From contig JAFYZX010000001.1 in NCBI GenBank assembly GCA_017548505.1, forward strand, positions 1 through 43,958: DNA of 43,958 nucleotides, read 5' to 3'. The stretch comes from Bacteroidales bacterium. Lineage in GTDB: Bacteria; Bacteroidota; Bacteroidia; Bacteroidales; UBA932. How positions within the stretch are numbered: position 1 is the stretch's first letter; each line of letters opens with the position of its first letter. The translations under genes were made by a program, and so were the position numbers. The notes under the pieces are model-generated. The model worked only from the letters and a program-made list of their open reading frames with translations. It was not told the DNA's origin and searched no databases. Positions 25,966 to 34,462 of this stretch are shown piece after piece.

Positions 25966-26826
25966 ATGAGACAGCTCAAAATTACAAAATCTATCACCAA
26001 CCGAGAGAGTGCTTCCCTGGACAAATACCTGCAGGAGATCGGTAGGGAAGAGAGAATCACCATCGAGGATGAGGTAGAACTCGCGCAGAGGATAAAGAAG
26101 GGAGACCAGGCCGCCCTGGAGAAACTGACCAAGGCCAACCTGAGATTCGTGGTTTCAGTGGCAAAACAATACCAGAACCAGGGACTGAGCCTGCCTGACC
26201 TTATCAACGAGGGTAACCTCGGACTGATTAAGGCGGCTGAAAAGTTCGACGAGACAAGAGGATTCAAGTTCATATCTTACGCCGTGTGGTGGATCCGCCA
26301 GTCGATTCTGCAGGCTCTGGCAGAACAGAGCAGGATTGTAAGGCTTCCGCTTAACCAGGTAGGTGCACTGAACAAGATCAACAAGATAATCAACAAGTTC
26401 GAGCAAGAGCACGAGAGGCTTCCGTCTCCGGACGAGGTTGCAGAGATGCTGGAGACATCCAAGGAGAAGGTTGCTGATACCCAGAGAGTTTCCGGCCGCC
26501 ATATTTCCATAGACGCTCCGTTTGTGGAGGGTGAGGACAACAGCCTTCTGGATGTGCTTCCAAACAACGATTCACCGGCCGCAGACCGCGGACTGATAAA
26601 CGAATCTCTGAAAATGGAGATAGAAAGGGCACTTTCCACCCTTACGGAGAGGGAAAGGAATATCATCAAGTATTTCTTTGGAATCGGCTGCCAGGAGAAG
26701 ACCCTTGAGGAAATCGGCGAGACCTTCAACCTTACGCGTGAAAGGGTAAGGCAGATCAAGGAGAAGGCTATCCGCCGCCTGAAGTCTTCCGGAAGAAAGA
26801 AACTCCTCATGAATTATCTCGGATAA
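25966..26826 (+). CDS. rpoD: Primary RNA polymerase sigma factor (sigma-ABfr type)
   Basis: A 286-residue housekeeping sigma-70 without region 1.1, as is usual in Bacteroidetes. Region 1.2 is [16 protein letters not shown]. Region 2 contains [21 protein letters not shown] and the promoter-melting stretch [14 protein letters not shown]. Region 3 and region 4 follow, with the helix-turn-helix [20 protein letters not shown]. This sigma factor reads the TAnnTTTG/-33 TTTG promoters listed elsewhere in this annotation. Confidence 0.97.
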   Translation: MRQLKITKSITNRESASLDKYLQEIGREERITIEDEVELAQRIKKGDQAALEKLTKANLRFVVSVAKQYQNQGLSLPDLINEGNLGLIKAAEKFDETRGFKFISYAVWWIRQSILQALAEQSRIVRLPLNQVGALNKINKIINKFEQEHERLPSPDEVAEMLETSKEKVADTQRVSGRHISIDAPFVEGEDNSLLDVLPNNDSPAADRGLINESLKMEIERALSTLTERERNIIKYFFGIGCQEKTLEEIGETFNLTRERVRQIKEKAIRRLKSSGRKKLLMNYLG

Positions 26827-26827
26827 A

Positions 26828-28195
26828 ATGCAGGACGCTTTTATAAAGTTCAGCGATATGCTTTGCACCTATCCGGAGTTTGTGCTCCTGATAGGGGGAG
26901 GCTTGTTTTTCCTGATATACAGCGGATTCGTCCCAATACGCCATTTCGGCAGGGCTGTTAAGGCTCTGGGCAAGAAGGACGATTCTCCGGGACAGATCAG
27001 TTCCTTCCAGGCTCTGATGGGCGCAATTGCCGCCACTGTCGGAATGGGAAGCATCGCGGGTGTGGCCATAGCTCTGATGCTTGGCGGTCCGGGAGCCATT
27101 TTCTGGATGTGGGTCAGCGCCATAGTCGGTATGGCAACCAAATTCTTCGAGGGAACCCTGGCCATAATGTACAAGGGCAAGGATGACCGCGGAGAGGTTC
27201 AGGGAGGCCCGATGTACATGATAACTGAAGGAATCGGAAAGAAATGGAAGCCTCTGGCGATATTCTTTTCCGTCGTGGGTCTGATCGGTACGCTCTGCAT
27301 TATGCAGGCAAACCAGTTCACCGAGGCAGTGATAACCATATTCACCAAGCCTGCGGGAATTCCGGACAGCCTTCTGGTCAAGTTCATAATCGGCTGCTGC
27401 ATAGTGGCTATCGTGGCTCCGGTAATCCTTGGCGGAATCAAGAGAATCGCCAGTATCGCATCCAAGGTTGTGCCTTTGATGGTAGGCCTGTACTTTGTGC
27501 TTGTCGGGTACATTATTGCAACTAATCTTTCTGTAGTGCCTCAGGTTTTCGGCGATATTTTCCGTGGAGCGTTCAACTTCCAGGCCGGAGTGGGAGGGGC
27601 AATCGGATCGTTTTTTATGGTTGCAACAATCGGAGCCCGCAGGGCCACCCTGGTTAACGAGGCCGGTGTTGGTACCGCCAGCATGATGCACGGAGCATCC
27701 AAGAACAACGAGCCTGTAAGAGAGGGACTTGTGGCAATGCTCGGGCCTTTCTGCGATTCCGGAATCGTTTGTACACTTACTGCTGTTGCCATCCTTACGG
27801 CATCGGCCTCCGGGGGATATGTGATACCTGCAGCGGGATCTGACGTAAAGGGTCTGGAAATAGCCCTGAACGCATTCAGCGCCGCTGTCAATTACGGAAA
27901 GCTGGGAGGATACCTCCTTATGGTAATGGTGTTCTTCTTCGCTTTCTCCACGATGTTCTCCTATTCTTACTATGGAATGAAGTGCACGAGCTATCTGTTC
28001 GGCACCAAATACGGCAAATATTACAATTACTTCTTCCTGGCAATGCTCATCGTTTGCGCGATGATTCCTCTGAAGCTGGCAGTGGCTGTGATAGACCTCG
28101 CATACCTTCTTATGGCCTGCGCCACAATGTTCACGCTTCTGTACTTGAGCCCACGGGTTAAGAAAGCCGCCAGGGAGTATTTTAAAAAGAAATGA
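26828..28195 (+). CDS. Sodium:alanine/glycine symporter (AGCS family)
   Basis: A 455-residue inner-membrane symporter with about eleven hydrophobic segments. AGCS signatures are FQALMGAIAATVGMGSIAG near the N-terminus, GGPGAIFWMWVSAIVGMATK, VQGGPMYMI, and ATLVNEAGVGTASMMHGAS. It imports alanine or glycine with Na+. It starts one base after the rpoD stop and its stop overlaps the argS start (ATGA), suggesting co-transcription. A 465-codon antisense frame covering it is a shadow. Confidence 0.94.
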   Translation: MQDAFIKFSDMLCTYPEFVLLIGGGLFFLIYSGFVPIRHFGRAVKALGKKDDSPGQISSFQALMGAIAATVGMGSIAGVAIALMLGGPGAIFWMWVSAIVGMATKFFEGTLAIMYKGKDDRGEVQGGPMYMITEGIGKKWKPLAIFFSVVGLIGTLCIMQANQFTEAVITIFTKPAGIPDSLLVKFIIGCCIVAIVAPVILGGIKRIASIASKVVPLMVGLYFVLVGYIIATNLSVVPQVFGDIFRGAFNFQAGVGGAIGSFFMVATIGARRATLVNEAGVGTASMMHGASKNNEPVREGLVAMLGPFCDSGIVCTLTAVAILTASASGGYVIPAAGSDVKGLEIALNAFSAAVNYGKLGGYLLMVMVFFFAFSTMFSYSYYGMKCTSYLFGTKYGKYYNYFFLAMLIVCAMIPLKLAVAVIDLAYLLMACATMFTLLYLSPRVKKAAREYFKKK

Positions 28196-30000
28196 AGATG
28201 ACACCTGAAGTTTTCATACGTCCACTCGTATCTGATGCAATAAAAGCCCTTTACGGAGAAGTTCCTCAGGAGAAGATGATCCAGCCTCAGCCCACCAGAA
28301 AGGAATTTGAGGGAGATGTAACCATTATGGCCTTCCCGTTCCTCAGGCTCAGCCACAAGGGCCCGGAAGAGACAGCCGGCCAGATAGGCGAGTACCTCAA
28401 GGCAAACTGCCCTCAGGTGGAGTCTTACAATGTGGTCAAGGGTTTCCTGAACATCAAGCTTTCCCAGGATTTCTGGAAGGGAGTGTTCAGCGATATTTTC
28501 GCCGCAAAGGATTACGGTCAGCTCCCCGCCAGCGGAAAAACCGTTATGGTGGAGTTCTCCTCCCCAAACACCAACAAACCGCTGCATCTTGGCCATATCC
28601 GCAATATCCTCCTTGGCTGGAGCGTATCCAAGCTTATGGAGGCTAATGGCCACAATGTGGTCAAGACCAACATAGTAAACGACCGCGGAATCCATATCTG
28701 CAAGTCTATGCTCGCCTGGAAGCTGTTCTCTGGCGGGGCAACCCCTGAATCAACCGGTATCAAGGGAGACCATTTTGTCGGGGACTATTACGTTAAGTTC
28801 AACGATCTCCTGAAGGAGCAGGCCGCCCGGATTCTGGCAAAGGGTACTCCGCTGGAAGACAAGGACAAGGAGAAGGAAAGAATCAAGGAAGCCGAAAGGC
28901 AGGCTCCAGCCCAGCTCGAGGCACAGGACATGCTCAGGCGCTGGGAGCAGGGAGACCCTAAAATCGTGGACCTGTGGAAGACGATGAACGGATGGGTTTA
29001 TGAGGGCTTCGACAAGACATACGAAAGGCTTGGAGTTGGATTTGATATAATCTACTACGAATCAGATACATATAAACTCGGAAAGAAAACCGTTCTGGAA
29101 GGTCTGGAGAAGGGTGTGTTTGAGAAGCACGAGGACGGAAGCGTATGGTGCGACCTTACTGGCGACGGACTGGACAAGAAGCTTCTTCTGAGAAGCGACG
29201 GCACCTCAGTTTATATGACTCAGGATATCGGAACGGCCCAGGAAAGGTACAAGGCATACAAGTTCGACCAGATGGTTTATGTTGTCGGCGACGAGCAGAA
29301 TTACCATTTCCAGGTTCTCAAGCTAATTCTTTCCAAGCTTGGCTTCAAATGGGCCGATTCCATCTACCACATGTCTTACGGAATGGTGGAACTTCCTGAG
29401 GGCAAGATGAAATCCAGGGAGGGAACTGTGGTGGATGCAGACGATCTTCTTCAGACTATGTACGAGACCGCAAAGGAGAATTCCCTGGAGCTCGGAAAGC
29501 TCTCCGATATGGATGAAAAGGAGAAAGAGGAACTCTTTGAGATGCTGGGGCAGGGAGCCCTCAAGTATTTCATTATCAAGGTAGATCCAAGGAAGAAAAT
29601 GCTTTTCAACCCTAAGGAGAGCATAGACTTCAACGGCAATACAGGTCCTTTCATCCAGTACACTCATGCCAGAATCAAATCCATTTTGAGAAGGGCGACA
29701 GATACCCCTAAGGTATCGGACGGAGCTCTGCTTAACGGCAAGGAGATTGAACTTGTGAAGATTCTTGGGTCTTTCCCGGACAAGATCCGCGAGGCGGGAG
29801 ATGCCATGAGCCCGGCCCTTGTGGCAAATTACTGCTACGACCTGGCCAAGGAGTTCAACCAGTATTACCACGACTTCTCCATCCTCAAGGAGGAAGACGC
29901 TGCCGTGCGATGCCAGAGGCTGGCAATCGCCTCTGCCGTGGCCAAGACTCTGGTCAAGGGAATGGATATCCTCGGAATCCGTCTCCCGGAAAGAATGTAA
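28192..30000 (+). CDS. argS: Arginyl-tRNA synthetase
   Basis: Class I synthetase charging tRNA-Arg, 602 aa, the usual size. The HIGH motif is KPLHLGHIRN (about residues 126-135), and the KMSK-equivalent is EGKMKSREGT (lysine about 405). FSSPNTNKPLH and the C-terminal DALR anticodon-binding domain (KEFNQYYHDFSIL) are present. The start at 28192 overlaps the symporter stop; an ATG at 28198 is an alternative. The ygiQ start follows the stop without a gap. Confidence 0.97.
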   Translation: MKMTPEVFIRPLVSDAIKALYGEVPQEKMIQPQPTRKEFEGDVTIMAFPFLRLSHKGPEETAGQIGEYLKANCPQVESYNVVKGFLNIKLSQDFWKGVFSDIFAAKDYGQLPASGKTVMVEFSSPNTNKPLHLGHIRNILLGWSVSKLMEANGHNVVKTNIVNDRGIHICKSMLAWKLFSGGATPESTGIKGDHFVGDYYVKFNDLLKEQAARILAKGTPLEDKDKEKERIKEAERQAPAQLEAQDMLRRWEQGDPKIVDLWKTMNGWVYEGFDKTYERLGVGFDIIYYESDTYKLGKKTVLEGLEKGVFEKHEDGSVWCDLTGDGLDKKLLLRSDGTSVYMTQDIGTAQERYKAYKFDQMVYVVGDEQNYHFQVLKLILSKLGFKWADSIYHMSYGMVELPEGKMKSREGTVVDADDLLQTMYETAKENSLELGKLSDMDEKEKEELFEMLGQGALKYFIIKVDPRKKMLFNPKESIDFNGNTGPFIQYTHARIKSILRRATDTPKVSDGALLNGKEIELVKILGSFPDKIREAGDAMSPALVANYCYDLAKEFNQYYHDFSILKEEDAAVRCQRLAIASAVAKTLVKGMDILGIRLPERM

Positions 30001-31740
30001 ATGCATCCTTCATCAGATATAGGACATAAGGCTTTTCTTCCCACCACCAAAGACGAAATGCGCCGTCTGGGGTGGGAGCAGGCGGATATAATCCTCTTCT
30101 CCGGAGACGCTTACGTAGACCATCCGTCTTTTGGTACCGCGGTGATAGCCAGGACTCTGGAACGGGAGGGCTACAAGGTTGCCGTGGTGCCGCAGCCTAA
30201 CTGGAGAGACGATCTCAGGGATTTCCGCAAACTTGGCGTACCCCGCCTTTTCTTCGGCGTTTCAGCCGGGGCGATGGACTCTATGGTCAATCACTATACG
30301 GCTTTCAAGCGCCTGAGAAGCAACGATGCCTATACCCCGGGCGGAGCAGCCGGCTTCCGTCCGGATTATGCCGTTACGGTTTATACCAAGATTCTCAAGC
30401 AGCTATTCCCGGAGATTCCGGTTGTCATTGGCGGAATTGAAGCGTCGCTGAGGAGAGTTACCCATTACGATTACTGGAAAGACTGCCTTATGCCGTCCAT
30501 ACTGGTTTCCAGCGGGGCGGATTTCCTGACTTACGGAATGGGGGAAAGAGGCAATATCCAGATAGCCAGGTACTTTGACGGGAATCCGGAAGGAAAGACA
30601 CTCAGGGATCTTCATCAGACGGCATATTTCAGCCAGGACGCTCCCAAGGATGACGGGAATACTGTCCTCCTCCCGTCTTTTGAAGAGTGCTGCAAAGACA
30701 AGAAGGCTTTCGTAAAGAATTTCAACCAGGTGGAACTCCAGGCCAATCTTCTGAATCCAAAGAGGATAGTGGAGCCTTGCCAGGGCGGTTATGTCTATAT
30801 CAACGAGCCTTTCCCGCCTATGGAAACAGATGAACTGGACTCTGTGTATGACCTTCCGTACACTATGCTCCCGCATCCGAGATACAAGGGCAAGGCCATT
30901 CCTGCATACGAGATGATCAAAAACTCCGTTACCATTCACCGCGGATGCTTTGGAGGCTGCAGTTTCTGCACTATAGCTGCCCATCAGGGAAAATTCATCC
31001 AGAGCCGGAGCCGTGAATCCATAATCGCAGAGATAGAGCAGCTTAAGGCCCTGCCTGGTTTTGCCGGCAATCTTTCCGATGTAGGAGCTCCTTCCGCCAA
31101 CATGTATCAAATGGGGGGAAAGAACAAGGAGCTATGCTCAAAATGCAAGAGAAAATCCTGTCTTTATCCGAGGATGTGCCCTAACCTGGACCATTCCCAC
31201 AAGGCCTTGACAAAACTTTATCGCGATATAGATTCCATTAAGGGAGTAAGGCATTCCTACATTGGAAGCGGAGTACGGTACGATCTTCTGATGGATGAAA
31301 ACGGTTTTCTTGACGAGGATTCCAGAATTTATTTCAAGGAACTCATTTCAAGGCATATAAGCGGACGTTTCAAGGTAGCTCCGGAGCATACGGAAGACCA
31401 TATCCTTAATCTTATGAACAAGCCTCCGTTCTCCCTGTTCGTGGTTATGAAAAAGGAGTTTGAGAAGATTTGTTCCCAGACGGGACTCAATCAGCAAATC
31501 ATACCTTATTTCATATCTTCCCATCCCGGATGCCGGCTCAGCGATATGAAGGCCCTCGCCTCCAACAAGGCCCTTAGAGGCGTCCTTACGGAGCAGGTGC
31601 AGAGTTTCACCCCAACGCCAATGACACGCAGTTCGGTTATGTTCTATACCGGTCTGGAGCCTAATACTCTGAAACCTTTGTTTGTAGAGAAGAACATCGA
31701 GAGGCAGAGGCAGCAGAAATCCTATTTTTTCAAGAAATAG
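30001..31740 (+). CDS. ygiQ: YgiQ-family radical SAM protein
   Basis: A 579-residue protein. An N-terminal region of about 290 residues includes DVILFSGDAYVDHPSFG-like sequence (here DIILFSGDAYVDHPSFG) and GGIEASLRRVTHYDYW. The radical SAM core begins with the 4Fe-4S motif C316-x3-C320-x2-C323 in RGCFGGCSFC. A second cysteine cluster (LCSKCKRKSCLYPRMC) is typical of the family, as is the later RFKVAPEHTEDHIL. The reaction catalysed is not known. Its ATG follows the argS TAA directly. Confidence 0.94.
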   Translation: MHPSSDIGHKAFLPTTKDEMRRLGWEQADIILFSGDAYVDHPSFGTAVIARTLEREGYKVAVVPQPNWRDDLRDFRKLGVPRLFFGVSAGAMDSMVNHYTAFKRLRSNDAYTPGGAAGFRPDYAVTVYTKILKQLFPEIPVVIGGIEASLRRVTHYDYWKDCLMPSILVSSGADFLTYGMGERGNIQIARYFDGNPEGKTLRDLHQTAYFSQDAPKDDGNTVLLPSFEECCKDKKAFVKNFNQVELQANLLNPKRIVEPCQGGYVYINEPFPPMETDELDSVYDLPYTMLPHPRYKGKAIPAYEMIKNSVTIHRGCFGGCSFCTIAAHQGKFIQSRSRESIIAEIEQLKALPGFAGNLSDVGAPSANMYQMGGKNKELCSKCKRKSCLYPRMCPNLDHSHKALTKLYRDIDSIKGVRHSYIGSGVRYDLLMDENGFLDEDSRIYFKELISRHISGRFKVAPEHTEDHILNLMNKPPFSLFVVMKKEFEKICSQTGLNQQIIPYFISSHPGCRLSDMKALASNKALRGVLTEQVQSFTPTPMTRSSVMFYTGLEPNTLKPLFVEKNIERQRQQKSYFFKK

Positions 31741-31750
31741 GTCAAATTGT

Positions 31751-31780
31751 TTTGCGATTCAAAAAAATACCTTATAATTG
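31751..31780 (+). promoter_or_regulatory. Promoter of the histone-H1-like gene
   Basis: TTTG (31751-31754), an 18-base spacer, then TATAATTG (31773-31780), one mismatch from TAnnTTTG. Transcription would begin near 31787. This places an upstream in-frame TTG (31752) inside the promoter, so it cannot be the start codon of the following gene. Confidence 0.6.
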
Positions 31781-31820
31781 CAACACAAAACATACTCGAC
31801 CTATTTTTAATCTTTTGAAA

Positions 31821-32699
31821 GTGACTACTGTTAAAAAGACTCAGAAGAAGGAGACCGTAAAGGCTCCTGCCAAGAAGGCTGCCGTAAAGGCTCCTGCCAA
31901 GAAAACTGCCGTTAAGGCTCCTGCCAAGAAGGCTGCCGTTAAGGCTCCTGCCAAGAAAACTGCCGTTAAGGCTCCTGCCAAGAAGGTTGCCGCAAAAGCT
32001 CCTGCCAAGAAAGTAGCAGCTCCAAAGGCTCCTGCCAAGAAGGTTGCCGCAAAAGCTCCTGCTAAGAAGGTAGCAGCTCCAAAGGCTTCCGCCAAGAAGG
32101 TTGCCGCAAAGGCTCCCGCCAAGAAAGTCGCAGCTCCAAAGGCTCCCGCCAAGAAGGTTGCCGCAAAGGCTCCCGCCAAGAAAGTAGCAGCTCCAAAGGC
32201 TCCCGCCAAGAAGGTTGAGGTAAAGGCTCCTGTCAAGAAGCCGGCTGTTCCGGAATCAAATCTGGACAAGAAAATCATAAAGCCCAATACAGTTTCTCCA
32301 AAAGCCGGTTCTCCGGTAGTAATGACTACTGAAAGGCCTAAGAATGTGGGCGTTCCTGCATCTATGCAGCACAAGAGGAGGCTTGTAGTCAGCTATTCCA
32401 AGATGAAGGAGGAGGTTGCCGCCGCTTTCAAGGAGAAGTATCCGAAGGGGTATTCAGATTATATGGGAGACCTTTTCAGGGTAGAGCCACCTGTAGGTGA
32501 GCCGTTTTACGCAATCACGCTGGAAACCGAGGATTCCGTATATCTGATAAAGATGGTTGTGAACGTGGACAAGGCAGAGGATGCCCAGAAGAGCCTGTTC
32601 CCTGATGCAGATGCTTCAGACGACATTCCAACCGAGGGCGAGACCTTCCCGGACGACAATACGGAGAACATGTCGGACTCTGACGATGACACCGAATAA
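31821..32699 (+). CDS. Histone-H1-like Lys/Ala/Pro repeat protein with C-terminal globular domain
   Basis: A protein of about 292 residues from GTG at 31821; TTG at 31815 would add two. No ATG is available ahead of the repeats. The N-terminal half (about residues 15-144) is 14 copies of a nine- or ten-residue unit, APAKK followed by (A/T/V)A(V/A)K or VAAPK, like the tail of eukaryotic H1 and bacterial AlgP/Hc-type proteins, and should bind DNA or RNA by charge. The second half is not repetitive: HKRRLVVSYSKMKEEVAAAF, then YPKGYSDYMGDLFRVE and FYAITLETEDSVYLIKMVV, a probable small alpha/beta domain. The last 35 residues are strongly acidic (DNTENMSDSDDDTE). The end overlaps the ClC gene by 14 bases. 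Confidence 0.82.
   Translation: MTTVKKTQKKETVKAPAKKAAVKAPAKKTAVKAPAKKAAVKAPAKKTAVKAPAKKVAAKAPAKKVAAPKAPAKKVAAKAPAKKVAAPKASAKKVAAKAPAKKVAAPKAPAKKVAAKAPAKKVAAPKAPAKKVEVKAPVKKPAVPESNLDKKIIKPNTVSPKAGSPVVMTTERPKNVGVPASMQHKRRLVVSYSKMKEEVAAAFKEKYPKGYSDYMGDLFRVEPPVGEPFYAITLETEDSVYLIKMVVNVDKAEDAQKSLFPDADASDDIPTEGETFPDDNTENMSDSDDDTE
31863..32252 (+). repeat. In-frame tandem repeats, 14 units of 27 or 30 bases
   Basis: 390 bases made of ten 27-base and four 30-base units encoding APAKK-type repeats. The first five units are 27-mers. After that 27- and 30-mers alternate as a 57-base higher-order unit, showing stepwise duplication. Synonymous variation (gctcct against gctccc, aaggtt against aaagta) marks older and younger copies. 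Copy number should vary between strains. Confidence 0.92.
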
Positions 32700-34461
32700 C
32701 CGTCCAAATATTTTCAAACGTATTAAATTATGGCTGGAGAGGATGCCCGAGACCCGGGAGGTCCTCCTCCTTGCTTTTATAGTTGGCCTTGGCAGCGGAC
32801 TGGCCGCTACCCTTCTGGTTAAGGCTATCCATCTGGTACAGTGGGTTTTAGTCGGCTGGTTCAAGACTCCTTCCCAGAGTTGGCTGTATCTGGTTTACCC
32901 TGGAGTGGGTATGCTGATAGCCTATCTGATTGTCAGGTATATAGTCAAGGATAACATCGGGCACGGGGTTACCAAGGTTTTGCTGGCTATTTCCCGCTAC
33001 GATTCCAAGATCAAGCCGCACAACACCTGGTCATCAATTCTTACTAGTGCCATAACAATTGGTTTCGGAGGTAGTGTGGGAGCCGAGGCGCCCATAGTTT
33101 ACACTGGTGCGGCAATCGGTTCGAACATAGGACGAAAGGCTGGTCTCAGCTACAAGAACGTAACCCTTCTGCTGGGTTGCGGAGCCGCCGGTGCAATCGC
33201 CGGAATCTTCAAGGCTCCGATGGCGGGCGTGCTGTTTACGCTGGAGATACTGATGTTCAACATGTCAATGACATCGATCCTTCCTCTGGTGCTCAGCAGC
33301 GTAACCTCCACTACGGTTACGTATCTCCTTATGGGAGACGCTGTTGCGTTTGACAACACGCTTACCCCGTTCAATATGGGGAACATCCCGTTCTATGTCC
33401 TGTTCGGAATAGTATGCGGTTTCGCATCCCTGTATTTCACAAGGGCCACTCTCTTTACGGAAGATAAGGTCAAGGCCATCTCCAATCCTTTCCGGAGATG
33501 GGCACTTTGCGCAATCGGGCTGGGAATAATGATTTTCATTTTTCCTCCGCTTTACGGAGAGGGTTACGGTACTCTTACAGACCTTCTGAATGACAACGAC
33601 ATGCACTCCGTGGGCAGTACCATATTCACGTCCCTGCTGGGCAACAAGTGGTTCCTGCCAGTCTTCTTTGCTTTGGTTTTCCTGTTCAAGGTATTCTCGA
33701 TGAGCTTTACCAATGCCGGAGGCGGAGTGGGTGGAACGTTCGGTCCTACGCTGTTCATGGGCGGAATCTTCGGTTTTGTGGTTGCGCGCTTTTCCAACCT
33801 TCTCGGGCTTGACCTTCCGGAGACAAATTTCGTGCTTGTGGGAATGGCAGGACTGATGGCCGGAGTTATGCAGGCCCCTATGACTGCAATCTTCCTGATC
33901 GCTGAGATTACAGGTGGTTATACTCTTTTGATGCCGCTCATAATTACCTCCGCGATTTCATACGCCACAATCCGCTTATTTGAGCCATATTCCATTTATA
34001 CCAAGCGAATAGCCAAGAGGGGATATCTTCTGACCCACGATTCGGACAAGGCAGTCCTTACCCTTCTGAAAATAGATGATGTGCTGGAAACCAATTTCTC
34101 TCCAATAGAGGAAGGCGCCTCGCTGGGAGATTTGCTCCCTGTCATATCTAACTCAAGCAGAGATATATATCCTGTTCTGGACAAAGAAGGAAGGCTTCTG
34201 GGCACCGTATGGCTCAACGATGTGAAGAAAGATATGTTTGACAGCTCCAATTACACCAGACCTGTTTCGGACTATATGGAAAAAGAGGAAATCTGCGCCT
34301 ATAGCGATGACCGGATGGATGAGGTTATGAGCAAGTTTGAGCAGACAGGCGGCTGGAATATTCCTGTCGTTGACAGGGACGGCAAATGGCGGGGCTTTGT
34401 CTCAAAGTCCCATATTTTCTTCGCATACAGAGAAAGATTACACGAGGTCAGCCACGACTAA
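32686..34461 (+). CDS. ClC-family chloride channel/transporter with CBS domains
   Basis: A 591-residue protein. The membrane part (about residues 20-430) carries the ClC selectivity motifs: GGSVGAEAPIVYTGAAIGS with the gating glutamate at E134, GCGAAGAIAGIFKAPMAGV, and GGGVGGTFGPTLFMGG. The C-terminal part (about 450-585) is a pair of CBS domains (RDIYPVLDKEGRLLGTVWL, then WNIPVVDRDGKWRGFVSKS) that often bind adenine nucleotides. Whether it is a channel or a Cl-/H+ exchanger is open. The start at 32686 is chosen because the sequence then begins MTPNNRPNIFKRI, and upstream residues are the out-of-frame acidic tail of the previous gene. Confidence 0.93.
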   Translation: MTPNNRPNIFKRIKLWLERMPETREVLLLAFIVGLGSGLAATLLVKAIHLVQWVLVGWFKTPSQSWLYLVYPGVGMLIAYLIVRYIVKDNIGHGVTKVLLAISRYDSKIKPHNTWSSILTSAITIGFGGSVGAEAPIVYTGAAIGSNIGRKAGLSYKNVTLLLGCGAAGAIAGIFKAPMAGVLFTLEILMFNMSMTSILPLVLSSVTSTTVTYLLMGDAVAFDNTLTPFNMGNIPFYVLFGIVCGFASLYFTRATLFTEDKVKAISNPFRRWALCAIGLGIMIFIFPPLYGEGYGTLTDLLNDNDMHSVGSTIFTSLLGNKWFLPVFFALVFLFKVFSMSFTNAGGGVGGTFGPTLFMGGIFGFVVARFSNLLGLDLPETNFVLVGMAGLMAGVMQAPMTAIFLIAEITGGYTLLMPLIITSAISYATIRLFEPYSIYTKRIAKRGYLLTHDSDKAVLTLLKIDDVLETNFSPIEEGASLGDLLPVISNSSRDIYPVLDKEGRLLGTVWLNDVKKDMFDSSNYTRPVSDYMEKEEICAYSDDRMDEVMSKFEQTGGWNIPVVDRDGKWRGFVSKSHIFFAYRERLHEVSHD

Positions 34462-34462
34462 T

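Noticed and set aside
26807..28204. 465-codon open frame on the minus strand opposite the AGCS symporter
   Set aside because: Its translation is rich in His, Ser, Cys and Gln with no domain, it spans the symporter gene exactly, and the symporter is unmistakable. It is a codon-bias shadow.
31863..32252. Possible CRISPR-like repeat array
   Set aside because: The units are contiguous, in frame and without spacers; they encode a Lys/Ala/Pro tail.
31841..32374. 177-codon antisense frame reading repeated AFLAGA-type sequence
   Set aside because: It is just the complement of the APAKK repeats and has no separate support.
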